64,000 bases of DNA from Allopusillimonas lactea (GCF_021653995.1 NZ_JAJJOZ010000009.1:1-64000), one strand, 5' to 3'; shown: positions 43,961 through 52,658, numbered from the stretch's first letter. Made by a program: numbers and translations. The notes: generated by a model from the letters alone, not told the origin.

Positions 43961-43974
43961 TTGAAATAATTGCC

Positions 43975-44084
43975 GATTGCTGGTGCCGATTGCTGGTGCC
44001 GATTGCTGGTGCCGATTGCTGGTGCCGATTGCTGGTGCCGATTGCTGGTGCCGGTGCCGGTGCCGGTGCTGGTGTCGGTGCCGG
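43975..44084 (+). repeat. 13-bp tandem repeat followed by GGTGCC hexamers
   Basis: GATTGCTGGTGCC is repeated six times without interruption (43975-44052). About five copies of GGTGCC and its variants follow (44053-44084). The array sits between the Fur-like site and rhlE. There are no spacers. Within the 520-bp gap (43788-44307) I see no gene; TACAAT near 44153 with TTGGAC 19 bp upstream is a weak rhlE promoter candidate. Confidence 0.9.
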
Positions 44085-44307
44085 ATGAGCCCGCCTCTGC
44101 GAACGACATAAACACTTACGTCACAAATTTGGACATAGGCGGCCGCACTGCGCTACAATTGACAACTTGTGCGTGGTGCCAATCACCGCACGTTTCGCAA
44201 GCGGTTCCGTCTTGCATCCGGCTTATTTGCCCTCAACCCCTAGCATCGCCTGCCTAGATTGGTATCTCTCGACTCCGAGCGATAGGCTTGTCGCTGGAGT
44301 AATTTCC

Positions 44308-45876
44308 TTGTCTACCCAACCCACATTTGCCGACCTTGGCCTGGCAGAACCCCTTTTGCGCGCCGTTGCCGATACTGGCTACGAACGCCCCACCCCTATC
44401 CAGGCCCAGGCCATCCCACAAGTCATCCAGGGCGGCGACGTCCTCGCCGCCGCCCAAACCGGCACCGGCAAAACGGCCGGCTTCACGCTACCCATTCTGC
44501 ACCGCCTGCTGCAACAGCCCGCGACGGCGCGCAAACCTGGCCGGCCACGCGTCCTGATCCTCACCCCCACACGCGAACTCACCGCACAGGTCGAAGAATC
44601 CGTTCGCACATACAGCCAGTACACGCAGATCCGCTCGATGGTGATGTTCGGCGGGGTCAACATCAACCCGCAGATCAGCGCGTTGCGCAAGCCGCTTGAT
44701 ATCCTCGTAGCCACGCCCGGCCGCCTGCTGGACCATACGCAGCAAAAAACCGTCGACCTATCGGGCGTCGAAATCCTGGTACTGGATGAAGCCGACCGCA
44801 TGCTCGACATGGGCTTTATCCGCGACATCCGCCGCGTGCTGGCGCTGCTGCCCAAAACGCGCCAGAACCTGCTGTTCTCAGCCACGTTCTCCGACGAAAT
44901 CCGCGAACTGTCGCACACCGTGCTAAAGAATCCGATCGAGATTTCCGTCGCGCGCCGCAACACCGCCTCCGAGCTGGTCAGCCAACGCGTCGTGCTGACC
45001 GAGCAATCGCACAAGCGCGACCTGCTCAGCCACATCATCCGGGAAAGCGGCTGGCACCAGGTGCTGGTCTTCACGCGCACCAAGCACGGCGCCAACCGCC
45101 TGGCCGAAAAACTGGTCAAGGACGGCCTGTCCGCCGCTGCCATACACGGCAACAAGAGCCAGGCCGCCCGCACGCGTGCACTGGCCGGCTTCAAGGACGG
45201 CAAGGTTGCCGTGCTGGTGGCCACCGATATCGCCGCCCGCGGTATCGATATCGACCAGTTGCCCCATGTCGTCAACTTCGAGCTGCCCAATGTGCCTGAA
45301 GATTACGTGCACCGCATCGGCCGCACGGGCCGCGCCGGCAGCGAGGGCTCGGCCCTGTCGCTGGTCGACCGCACTGAGGTCAAGCTGCTGACCGCCATCG
45401 AAAAACTGATCAAACGCCCAATTGAGCGCACCACCATCGAAGGCTGGACGCCTGACATGGTCCGCGCCGAACCGGCGCAGGAGCGCGATGCCGAGCGCAG
45501 CGGTGGCGAGCGCCGCAGCAGCGCGGGCGCTAATGGCGGTGCACGGCGCACCGGCAACGGACGCGGGGGTGACGAAAATCGCCCCCGCGGCAACGGCGGT
45601 GATGAGCGCCGCGCCAGTGCCGGCCAGGGCCGCCCCGAAGGCCAACGCGCCCGACGCCCCGCCGGGCAAGGGCGGCCGGCTGGTGCACGTGAAAACGCAC
45701 CCGCACGCCGCGAGCACTTTGCCCGTACCGAGGGTGCCGCACACGCAACAGCCGAGGCCCGACGCCCGGGCGCACACAGCGACACCATGCCGCGTGCGGC
45801 TGCCGAGGGCGGTCGCCGCGACAATCGCCCGTCGCAGCGCCCCGCGCCGCAGCGCGCCGCCCTGTTGGCCAAGTAA
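44308..45876 (+). CDS. rhlE: DEAD-box RNA helicase RhlE
   Basis: Predicted 522-aa ATP-dependent RNA helicase. The Q motif lies around FADLGL...GYERPTPIQAQAIP. Motif I is AAQTGTGKT, II is DEAD in VLDEADRMLDMGF, III is SAT, and VI is HRIGRTGRAG. The C-terminal tail from about residue 395 is rich in Arg, Gly and Ala (GGARRTGNGRGGDENRPRGN), an RNA-binding extension typical of RhlE. The start is TTG at 44308: GGAG lies 8 nt upstream and the residues that follow (STQPTFADLGL) match the family N-terminus. No suitable ATG is nearby. Confidence 0.93.
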   Translation: MSTQPTFADLGLAEPLLRAVADTGYERPTPIQAQAIPQVIQGGDVLAAAQTGTGKTAGFTLPILHRLLQQPATARKPGRPRVLILTPTRELTAQVEESVRTYSQYTQIRSMVMFGGVNINPQISALRKPLDILVATPGRLLDHTQQKTVDLSGVEILVLDEADRMLDMGFIRDIRRVLALLPKTRQNLLFSATFSDEIRELSHTVLKNPIEISVARRNTASELVSQRVVLTEQSHKRDLLSHIIRESGWHQVLVFTRTKHGANRLAEKLVKDGLSAAAIHGNKSQAARTRALAGFKDGKVAVLVATDIAARGIDIDQLPHVVNFELPNVPEDYVHRIGRTGRAGSEGSALSLVDRTEVKLLTAIEKLIKRPIERTTIEGWTPDMVRAEPAQERDAERSGGERRSSAGANGGARRTGNGRGGDENRPRGNGGDERRASAGQGRPEGQRARRPAGQGRPAGARENAPARREHFARTEGAAHATAEARRPGAHSDTMPRAAAEGGRRDNRPSQRPAPQRAALLAK

Positions 45877-45888
45877 GCCACCCTCCCG

Positions 45889-45918
45889 CCCCTGCGTGCA
45901 ACCGCCGCAGGGCTTTTG
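45889..45918 (+). terminator. Intrinsic terminator after rhlE
   Basis: CCCTGCG at 45890-45896 pairs with CGCAGGG at 45906-45912 across a 9-nt loop, and CTTTTG follows directly. Confidence 0.7.
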
Positions 45919-45939
45919 ATCTCTCGCTTCGCCGCAATC

Positions 45940-46575
45940 ATGTCGTTTTCAACCTGGTTGGCCTTTTTCGCAGCGTCCTGGGCGATTTCGTTTTCGCCCG
46001 GCCCTGGCGCCATCAGCGCCATGAGTTCGGGCCTGCGCTATGGCTTCCGGCGCGGCTACTGGACGACCATAGGCCTGCAACTGGGCCTGCTGGCGCAGTT
46101 CCTGATTGTGGCGGTCGGTCTGGGCGCACTGCTGGCGGCTTCCGAAACCGCCTTCGCGGTCGTCAAATGGCTGGGGGTGGGGTATTTGGTATACCTGGGC
46201 TGGCGCCAGTTCACCACAGACGCCGCCCCGGTTGCCGTTCACGCTCAGCAGCAGCCCGAGTTCCGCCGGCACGACCTGATTCTGCGCGGCTTTCTGATCA
46301 ATATCACCAACCCCAAGGGCACTGTGTTTCTGCTGGCCGTAGTGCCGCAGTTTCTGGATCTTTCCCAACCCATGGCGCTGCAGTACGCCGCCATGGCCGC
46401 CACCCTGTGTACCACCGACTTGGTGGCGATGGGCTGCTATACCACCCTGGCCGAGCGCCTGCTGCGGCTGCTGCGCAACCCTCGCCACATTCGTTGGCTC
46501 AACCGTGTTTTCGGTACGCTGTTTGTGCTGGCGGGCACGGTACTCGCCACATTCAGCCATCACGCCAAAGACTGA
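45940..46575 (+). CDS. LysE/RhtB-family amino-acid exporter
   Basis: Predicted 211-aa inner-membrane protein with about six membrane segments. The hallmark SPGPGAISAMSSGLRYGFRRGYWTTIGLQLG lies near the N-terminus. FLINITNPKGTVFLLAVVPQF in the middle is also diagnostic. Members export amino acids such as lysine, threonine or homoserine lactone; the substrate here is unknown. The ATG at 45940 is preferred over an upstream in-frame TTG at 45916 that overlaps the terminator. It is 24 nt upstream of prfC. Confidence 0.9.
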   Translation: MSFSTWLAFFAASWAISFSPGPGAISAMSSGLRYGFRRGYWTTIGLQLGLLAQFLIVAVGLGALLAASETAFAVVKWLGVGYLVYLGWRQFTTDAAPVAVHAQQQPEFRRHDLILRGFLINITNPKGTVFLLAVVPQFLDLSQPMALQYAAMAATLCTTDLVAMGCYTTLAERLLRLLRNPRHIRWLNRVFGTLFVLAGTVLATFSHHAKD

Positions 46576-46599
46576 GGCCAGCCAAGCTAAAATCCCTCC

Positions 46600-48210
46600 A
46601 TGAGTTCAATCAAGCAAGAAGTCGCCCGCCGGCGCACGTTCGCCATCATCTCCCACCCAGACGCCGGTAAAACCACGCTCACCGAGAAGCTGCTGCTGTT
46701 TGCAGGCGCGATCCAAATCGCCGGCAGCGTCAAAGCGCGCAAGGCCAGCCGCCACGCATCCTCCGACTGGATGGAAATCGAAAAGCAGCGCGGTATTTCC
46801 GTCGCGTCATCGGTCATGCAAATGGAATACCGCGACTGCGTGATCAACCTGCTCGATACCCCGGGTCACCAAGACTTCTCCGAAGACACCTACCGCGTAC
46901 TGACCGCGGTGGATGCAGCCCTGATGGTGATCGATGCCGCCAACGGCGTCGAGCCCCAAACCATCCGCCTGCTGCAAGTCTGCCGGGCGCGCAATACCCC
47001 CATCATCACCTTCATCAACAAGCTCGACCGCGAAGTGCGCGAGCCACTCGACCTGCTGTCCGAAATCGAATCCCACCTGGGGATGGACGCTGTGCCGTTC
47101 TCTTGGCCTGTCGGCATGGGGCGCCAGTTTGGCGGCGTGTTCGATATCCGCAACGATCGCATGCGCGTCTTCCGCGCCGGCCAGGAGCGCCGCGACGACC
47201 ACGACGACCTGATCAACGGCCTGGACAACCCCGAGATTGCCGCGCGTTTCGGCGACAATTTCAGCAAGGCCCGCGACGAGATCGAGCTTATTCAGGCCGC
47301 CGCACCCGCATTTGATCATCAAACCTTTCTGGCTGGCCGGCAAACCCCTGTGTTCTTTGGCTCCGCCATCAATAATTTCGGGGTTCAGGAAGTCCTGGAT
47401 GCCCTCGTCGAGCTTGCGCCCAGGCCCGGCCCACGCGCCGCGCTGCAACGTACCGTCGAGCCCGACGAAGGCAAGTTCAGCGGCGTCGTTTTCAAGGTAC
47501 AGGCCAATATGGACCCTGCCCACCGCGACCGCGTCGCCTTCGTGCGCGTCAGCTCGGGCAAGTTCGAGCGCGGCATGCGGCTCAAAGTCGCCCGCACAGG
47601 TAAAGAAATCCGCCCCAACAACGTGGTGTCATTCCTGTCGCAGCGCCGCGAACTGCTCGACGAAGCCTACGCAGGCGACGTCATCGGCATTCCCAATCAC
47701 GGTGTCCTCCAGCTTGGCGACGTGCTCACTGAAGGCGAGGTGCTGCAGTTCACTGGCCTGCCGTTTTTTGCGCCCGAACTCTTCCAAGCCGTAGAAGTCA
47801 AAGATCCTTTACGCACCAAACAATTGCGCATAGGCCTGACTCAGCTTGGCGAAGAAGGCGCTATCCAGGTATTCCGCCCCGAAATCGCCGGTGGCGCGCT
47901 GTTGTTGGGTGCTGTGGGGCAACTGCAGTTCGAGGTCGTGGCCCACCGCCTCAAGACCGAGTACGGCGTCGATGCCCGCATGATGTCCTCGCGTTACAAC
48001 ATGGCACGTTGGTTTACAGCGGAAGACCCCCAGGTATTGCGAAAATTCATGAACGCGAATGCGGCCAACATCGCCTATGATGTGGTGGAAGCCCTTGCGT
48101 TTCTGGCATCGTCGGCTGCCCAGCTCCGGGTTGCGCAAGAGCTTTACCCTGGCATTACTTTTCATACCATGCGCGAACACGGTGGCAAGGTTTTCGGCAA
48201 GGGCGCATAG
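46600..48210 (+). CDS. prfC: Peptide chain release factor 3
   Basis: Predicted 536-aa translational GTPase that removes RF1/RF2 from the ribosome after peptide release. G1 is SHPDAGKTT (about residues 19-27), the switch region has SDWMEIEKQRGISVASSVMQ, G3 is DTPGHQDFSEDTYR and G4 is NKLDRE. Domain 2 and 3 marks are FKVQANMDPAHRDRVAFVRVSSGKF and GAVGQLQFEVVAHRLKTEYGVDA. Full length. Confidence 0.95.
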   Translation: MSSIKQEVARRRTFAIISHPDAGKTTLTEKLLLFAGAIQIAGSVKARKASRHASSDWMEIEKQRGISVASSVMQMEYRDCVINLLDTPGHQDFSEDTYRVLTAVDAALMVIDAANGVEPQTIRLLQVCRARNTPIITFINKLDREVREPLDLLSEIESHLGMDAVPFSWPVGMGRQFGGVFDIRNDRMRVFRAGQERRDDHDDLINGLDNPEIAARFGDNFSKARDEIELIQAAAPAFDHQTFLAGRQTPVFFGSAINNFGVQEVLDALVELAPRPGPRAALQRTVEPDEGKFSGVVFKVQANMDPAHRDRVAFVRVSSGKFERGMRLKVARTGKEIRPNNVVSFLSQRRELLDEAYAGDVIGIPNHGVLQLGDVLTEGEVLQFTGLPFFAPELFQAVEVKDPLRTKQLRIGLTQLGEEGAIQVFRPEIAGGALLLGAVGQLQFEVVAHRLKTEYGVDARMMSSRYNMARWFTAEDPQVLRKFMNANAANIAYDVVEALAFLASSAAQLRVAQELYPGITFHTMREHGGKVFGKGA

Positions 48211-48252
48211 GAGTCAGCACAGCGGTATCAACCGGGCCCGCATGCCAACGTG

Positions 48253-48281
48253 TTTACACTAGGCCTATCGTGGCATACAGA
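48253..48281 (+). promoter_or_regulatory. Sigma-70-like promoter candidate
   Basis: TTTACA at 48253-48258 is separated by 17 bp from TACAGA at 48276-48281, directly before the next gene. The predicted leader would be only a few nucleotides long, which tempers confidence. Confidence 0.35.
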
Positions 48282-48289
48282 GAGTAACA

Positions 48290-48919
48290 ATGTCCTGGCG
48301 TTTTATTTTTGCAGTACTGTTGGTGGCCGCAGGCGCATCAGCCTGGGGTGGCCTGAAACTGGGCGACTGGCTGGTGGCGCACGGCCCCACAGCGCCCGTC
48401 ATTCCCGTGCACCCCGAACTGGACGCCGTGCCTGTGCTAGATGCCAACGGCCGCCCGTTCACTGCCCGCCCGCCCCAGCCGCTGGTCAATGGCCGCCTGG
48501 GTGTGCCCGATGCGCCTACGCAAGTGGCCTGGCAGCTGGAAGAACCCTCTACAAAAAGTGTAACTACCAACCCAGCCATTCACGTCGCCACCACGACCAT
48601 CACCATGGACGAAGCCCGCATGCTGGCCGAAGGCAATGTGCCTGCGCTCAAGGGGATTGCCGATGTCACCGGCCTGGGCTTGGGGGGCGACAGTGTGCCG
48701 CTGCAACCGGTCGAGATGGCGCCGCCTCCTCCCCCGCCGCCACCCACAGCACCCGCCAACAACCGCGCTTGGCAAGCCAGCCTACGCCAGGATCTGCAGG
48801 CATGCAGCGCCAAGGGCTTCTTCGATCGTCCCAGCTGTGCCTGGGCGGCGCGCAACAAGTATTGCGAGCCCAATAATGCCTGGGGTCGTGTGCCCGACTG
48901 CCCAGCCAAGTCGTTCTAG
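48290..48919 (+). CDS. Hypothetical exported or membrane-anchored protein
   Basis: Predicted 209-aa protein. The N-terminal hydrophobic segment FIFAVLLVAAGASAWGGLKLGDWLVA (about 5-30) may be a signal anchor. A proline-rich region follows, with a polyproline tract near residues 144-155. The C-terminal domain (about 160-209) contains four Cys in the pattern QACSAKGFFDRPSCAWAARNKYCEPNNAWGRVPDCP and could form two disulfides. No family with known function recognised. It is a single-gene unit ending before a bidirectional terminator. Confidence 0.7.
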   Translation: MSWRFIFAVLLVAAGASAWGGLKLGDWLVAHGPTAPVIPVHPELDAVPVLDANGRPFTARPPQPLVNGRLGVPDAPTQVAWQLEEPSTKSVTTNPAIHVATTTITMDEARMLAEGNVPALKGIADVTGLGLGGDSVPLQPVEMAPPPPPPPPTAPANNRAWQASLRQDLQACSAKGFFDRPSCAWAARNKYCEPNNAWGRVPDCPAKSF

Positions 48920-49052
48920 CGTCCCAGGCCTGCCGCTGTCGCCAACGCTGTGTGACGGCACTCAATCCGTGTAAACGGCACTTGCATCGACACCCCGTTG
49001 CATCAGCATCCTTGCTGCCGCACGCCCGCACCCATTACATCTGCTGCTCAAC

Positions 49053-49083
49053 AAAAAGGCTCCCTTTTTTGGGGAGCCTTTTT
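49053..49083. terminator. Strong bidirectional intrinsic terminator
   Basis: AAAAAGGCTCCC (49053-49064) pairs with GGGAGCCTTTTT (49072-49083). The A-run and T-run make it functional on both strands, between the hypothetical gene and bfr. Confidence 0.9.
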
Positions 49084-49159
49084 GCCCGTTCGCAGCGCTA
49101 CGCGGGCGTGCACCGGGCCCTTCTGGCGTACATACCGACCGCAGCCGGCGTGATTACGA

Positions 49160-49636
49160 TCAGCTTGCGCTGCCCATCTGCGACTGCAGGTAGTTCTGCA
49201 GGCCGACGCGATCAACCAGTTCGATCTGGGTTTCCAGCCAGTCGATATGCTCTTCGGTGTCGTTCAGGATGTCCTGGAACAGATCGCGAGAAACGAAATC
49301 GCGCACGGATTCACAGTAAGCCATGGCTTCTTTCACGGTGGCCTGGGCCGCCGTCTCGAGCTTGAGATCACAGGAAAGGATCTCGGGCACGTTTTCCCCG
49401 ATGAGCAGCTTGTGCAGATCCTGCAAATTGGGCAGGCCATCGAGCATGAAAATACGTTCGATCAGGCGGTCTGCGTGCTTCATTTCGCCGATGGACTCGT
49501 CGTATTCATGCTTGCCGAGCTTGTCCATGCCCCAGTGATTGAGCATGCGCGCATGCAGAAAATACTGATTGATGGCCGTAAGCTCGTTCTTTAACTGTGC
49601 GTTGAGATGTTTGATTACGGTGGGGTCGCCTTTCAT
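49160..49636 (-). CDS. bfr: Bacterioferritin
   Basis: Predicted 158-aa heme-containing ferritin that stores iron in a 24-subunit shell. The ferroxidase ligands are visible: Glu18 (KNELTAINQYF), Glu51 and His54 (EMKHADRLIERI), Glu94 (LKLETAAQ), and Glu127 and His130 (DTEEHIDW). Met52 in EMKHAD is the heme ligand. AGGAG lies 8 nt before the ATG. It is on the same strand as bfd, which encodes the electron donor for iron release, with a 403-bp gap between them. It probably has its own promoter. Confidence 0.96.
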   Translation of the reverse strand: MKGDPTVIKHLNAQLKNELTAINQYFLHARMLNHWGMDKLGKHEYDESIGEMKHADRLIERIFMLDGLPNLQDLHKLLIGENVPEILSCDLKLETAAQATVKEAMAYCESVRDFVSRDLFQDILNDTEEHIDWLETQIELVDRVGLQNYLQSQMGSAS

Positions 49637-50039
49637 GGCCGCGCTCCTGCTTGGTATCGTTAATCATCGCCACACGCTGCAAGAACGTGCGGGCTAGCCA
49701 TAAGGCTACCATGTTGCGCAGTCAATTGTTTAGGCTTTCATCATTGCAAATCAAGGCATTACAGGCGTGTTCGGACGCTGTGTGAGAATAAGAATGAATT
49801 GATTTTTTGAATGCTTTTATACCCACATGGGCGTGCTGCCGGCGGGTGAGATGGGCGGATACAGGGCTATGGGCGTATCACGCAGGGAGGCGAGAACGGA
49901 AAAACCGACAACACGCCCCGCTTTGGGACGCATAAATAAGCCGTACATTGACGCGTGCCGAAGACAACGACAGGCCAGCCAGCTGACAAAACAAAATTGC
50001 CAGCAAATGTTACGGAACGATGCGCGCAGGCGGGTATGA
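49637..50039. other. 403-bp gap between bfd and bfr
   Basis: No gene is supported. GAGAAT (49784-49789), AAGAAT (49790-49795) and an imperfect third hexamer form an AT-rich stretch that could be a weak Fur hexamer array for bfr. Nothing else was recognised. Confidence 0.35.
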
Positions 50040-50306
50040 TCAGGCGCGGCGGATGGCAACTTCGACCATACCGCCCAAGCCCGTGTCGTTGGCTGCAGCT
50101 TCCACAGGAGTGGCTTGCGCGGAACGAAGCACGTTTTCGCTGGCATAGCGGCCACCCGGCAGGTACTCAGCCGCTGTATCGGAACAGCAACCGCAGCACG
50201 TACCGACACCGAGCTGCCCTTGCAAGGCGCCCATGGTGTCAGCCCCTTGGGCGACAGCTTCCTGAACCTGGCGTTCAGTGATGGCATTACAGATACAAAT
50301 AAACAT
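50040..50306 (-). CDS. bfd: Bacterioferritin-associated ferredoxin (Bfd)
   Basis: Predicted 88-aa [2Fe-2S] protein that donates electrons to bacterioferritin to mobilise iron. Cluster ligands are Cys4 and Cys6 (MFICICN), and Cys38 and Cys41 in GTCCGCC, the same numbering as Escherichia coli Bfd. A C-terminal extension of about 25 residues is present. I chose the ATG at 50306 because family members begin MxxCxCN; a longer frame from 50342 has no such support. The start codon touches a near-consensus Fur box, so iron-starvation induction is expected. Confidence 0.92.
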   Translation of the reverse strand: MFICICNAITERQVQEAVAQGADTMGALQGQLGVGTCCGCCSDTAAEYLPGGRYASENVLRSAQATPVEAAANDTGLGGMVEVAIRRA

Positions 50307-50320
50307 GAGAATAATTATCA
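50306..50320. promoter_or_regulatory. Fur box at the bfd start
   Basis: TGAGAAT-A-ATTATCA matches the 7-1-7 Fur consensus at 13 of 14 arm positions. It directly adjoins the bfd start codon, so Fur would block transcription at or after the promoter, or early elongation. Confidence 0.8.
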
Positions 50321-50418
50321 ACCAATCCTTTATGTAATGCAATTATCCATCTGTAACTTTTGTCGTTATTTTTCATCACGCAATCCCCTGTTTTAAAAGG
50401 GGTTTTCATCGACGGGCC

Positions 50419-50526
50419 AATGCCGGTATCAATGCCGGTATCAATGCCGGTATCAATGCCGGTATCTGTGCCAGGTATCTGTGCCAGGTATCTGTGCCAG
50501 GTATCTGTGCCAGGTATCTGTGCCGG
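50419..50526 (+). repeat. Two adjoining tandem arrays (12-bp and 13-bp units)
   Basis: AATGCCGGTATC occurs four times (50419-50466), followed directly by TGTGCCAGGTATC four times (50467-50518) and a partial copy to 50526. The arrays lie in the 286-bp gap between bfd and rpoN, where no gene is seen. The units are related (xATGCCGGTATC versus TGTGCCAGGTATC), suggesting expansion by slippage. Confidence 0.92.
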
Positions 50527-50574
50527 CAACCGCATCGAAGCTAGAGGTGATAGCCGGTATTGGGCGTTCGTCTA

Positions 50575-50611
50575 AGCCTGGAGTGCCTGGACTCAGCCTG
50601 GAGTGCCTGGA
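50575..50611. repeat. 20-bp tandem duplication at the rpoN 3' end
   Basis: AGCCTGGAGTGCCTGGA occurs at 50575-50591 and 50595-50611, with period 20. The second copy contains the last codons of rpoN; the first lies just past the stop. Confidence 0.8.
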
Positions 50612-52011
50612 TCGAGGCTGGCGCGGGCCTTGCGCAAAATCGCAGGCTCAATGCCGGCGGCCTCGCGATATTTGGCCACAGTGCGCCGGGCGATGACGAC
50701 GCCCTGCTCGGCCAGTCTCGCCGCGATCTGGCTGTCGGACAGCGGCTTGCGTGGTGATTCGGCCTGTACCAGCTTGGCGATCAGGGAGCGCACGGCGGTG
50801 GCGGACGTGGCTTCGCCGTCGTCCGTCTGCACCGCGGTGCCGAAGAAGCGCTTGAGCTCGAACACCCCCCAGGGCGTCTGGGCATACTTTTGACGCGCGG
50901 CACGTGACACGGTGGACTCGTGCATGCCCAGGACCTCGGCGATATCGCGCAGCACCAGCGGTTTCATGGCCTGCACGCCCTCTTCGAAAAAACCCTGCTG
51001 GCGATCCACAATGGCCTGCGCCACCCGCAAAATGGTGACAAAGCGCTGGTGCATGCTTTTAATCAAACCGTGCGCCTGCTGCAGCTGTGCCTGCATAGCG
51101 GCGGATTCGGGCGCCTTATCGAGTAGCGTTTCGTAGATAACATTCACGCGCAGCCGTGGCATGACCGCCGGGTTAATGCTGGCCCGCCAGCGCTTGCCCA
51201 CACTGCGCACCAAGACGTCGGGGATGATGTAATCGGCCGGCGAGCCGGCCCAATTGCGCGCGGGCCGGGGCTCAAGCGACAACAACAAGGCATGGGCCGC
51301 CTGCAGCGTGGCTGCATCACAACCCAGCGCACCGCGCAGGCGCGTCAGGTTGCCCGTGGCAAGTATCTCGAGGTGCTGATCAGCAATGCGCAGCGCACAG
51401 GCATAGGCCTGCTCGTCGGTGGCGAGGTCGCCGCTGGCGTGGCGGCTCTTCAGTTGCAGCGCCAGGCATTCGCCAAGTGAGGTGGCGGCGATTCCGAGTG
51501 GGTCGAACGATTGCAGCAGCCGCAGGGCAGCATGCAGCTCTTCGGGCTCAACGCTCAGCTCTGGCGGCAGACAGGCGTGGATATCGCTCAGTGGCGTGGC
51601 CAGGTAGCCATTGTCGTCGAGTTCGTCGATCAGGATCGTGACCAGACCGCGGTCGCGCGGAGAGGCGCGCGTGAGCTGCAGTTGCTCAAGCAGGTGGTCC
51701 TGCAGGGTTTCGGGGATGGCGGCCTCGGGCCGCACCGCTTCATCGTCGGCATTCGCAGTGCTGGCGCGCCCGCCAACGCCCTGCGTCGCCCATCGGTCTT
51801 CCTGCGCGCGCTCTTCCCCCGCCACCGAGCCATCGGCTTCGGTGTCATACTCTTCCTCGCGTTCGAGCAGGGGGTTTTCGTCCAGCGCGTGCGCCACTTC
51901 AAGCTCAAGATCCTGCGTCGACAACTGCAGAAACCGGATCGATTGCTGCAGCTGCGGCGTCAGGGCCAGTTGCTGATGCTGACGAAGCTCTAGTGATTGA
52001 CGCGATTGCAT
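50593..52011 (-). CDS. rpoN: RNA polymerase sigma-54 factor
   Basis: Predicted 472-aa sigma-54. Region I is MQSRQSLELRQHQQLALTPQLQQSIRFLQLST, rich in Gln and Leu, followed by the acidic region II (about 50-100). The core-binding and DNA-binding region III follows, with the helix-turn-helix near VLGMHESTVSRAARQKYAQTPWGVFELKRFF and the RpoN box ARRTVAKYRE. It lacks the usual lptB, hpf and PTS neighbours of rpoN and sits next to an unrelated membrane gene and leuA. It may therefore be a relocated or second copy. The ATG at 52011 gives a normal N-terminus. Confidence 0.94.
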   Translation of the reverse strand: MQSRQSLELRQHQQLALTPQLQQSIRFLQLSTQDLELEVAHALDENPLLEREEEYDTEADGSVAGEERAQEDRWATQGVGGRASTANADDEAVRPEAAIPETLQDHLLEQLQLTRASPRDRGLVTILIDELDDNGYLATPLSDIHACLPPELSVEPEELHAALRLLQSFDPLGIAATSLGECLALQLKSRHASGDLATDEQAYACALRIADQHLEILATGNLTRLRGALGCDAATLQAAHALLLSLEPRPARNWAGSPADYIIPDVLVRSVGKRWRASINPAVMPRLRVNVIYETLLDKAPESAAMQAQLQQAHGLIKSMHQRFVTILRVAQAIVDRQQGFFEEGVQAMKPLVLRDIAEVLGMHESTVSRAARQKYAQTPWGVFELKRFFGTAVQTDDGEATSATAVRSLIAKLVQAESPRKPLSDSQIAARLAEQGVVIARRTVAKYREAAGIEPAILRKARASLDPGTPG

Positions 52012-52027
52012 AGATAAAATACCCAGT

Positions 52028-52636
52028 ATGAAGCCGACCACATCCCCACACCAGCCGACCGCCGCCGACCACGCCCTGCTGCGCAGCACATTGCTGAAGC
52101 TGACCGCCTCGCAAATCATACTTTGCGTGGTGGTCGTTGCAGTGGTGGCACTGGTTTGGTATGACCTGCTGAACCGCCTGGTGGATTTCGGACGAGGCAT
52201 CGACTATAGCGGCCTGCAGGCCCTTGGGGTACAGGCCGTTGCCTTGCTGCAGCAGTACAACCCGTTTTTCTGGTGGGCGGTGGTCGCCCTGTGCACGCTT
52301 ATTATTGCCTATTTTCTGTATGGCTTCGTACAAAGCACCCGCAGGCGCGTGCGGCAGCGCCTGGTCAACGAATCCACCGTCGCCATGCTCGCGTCGCAGC
52401 TGTCCGAGCCGGCCCTGGAAGTGCTGCGCTGGGTCTGGCGCGATAGCCGCCACCCTATTACCGTTGGCGATTTGCAACGCACAGCGGCCGAACTTCGGCA
52501 CGGCCGCGCCGCCAAAATCCACCTTGCACGCAGCCACGCCGCCCTGCTTCGGCCGCCACGCGCATCAACCGAGCCGGCGCCCGACGCACCGCCATCCGCC
52601 CCGCAGGGCGATACAAAAGGCTTGCCAACACACTAG
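52028..52636 (+). CDS. Hypothetical inner-membrane protein
   Basis: Predicted 202-aa protein. Two membrane helices are clear: SQIILCVVVVAVVALVWYDLL (about 28-48) and PFFWWAVVALCTLIIAYFLYGFV (about 79-101). A cytoplasmic C-terminal region follows with RRRVRQRLVNESTVAMLASQLSEPALEVLRWVWRD and a Pro/Ala-rich tail. No family recognised. Its ATG is only 16 bp from the divergent rpoN start, leaving no room for two separate promoters unless they lie inside the genes or the true start is further in. Confidence 0.65.
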   Translation: MKPTTSPHQPTAADHALLRSTLLKLTASQIILCVVVVAVVALVWYDLLNRLVDFGRGIDYSGLQALGVQAVALLQQYNPFFWWAVVALCTLIIAYFLYGFVQSTRRRVRQRLVNESTVAMLASQLSEPALEVLRWVWRDSRHPITVGDLQRTAAELRHGRAAKIHLARSHAALLRPPRASTEPAPDAPPSAPQGDTKGLPTH

Positions 52637-52658
52637 AAATATGGTGGACTATCACCTT

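Noticed and set aside
43975..50526. Possible CRISPR-like arrays at 43975-44084 and 50419-50526
   Set aside because: The units are directly contiguous with no unique spacers, and no cas genes are present; they are simple tandem repeats.
50287..50535. Minus-strand small frame containing repeated TGID and related units
   Set aside because: The repeated peptide only reflects translation through the 12-bp and 13-bp DNA arrays; no ribosome-binding site or conserved end.
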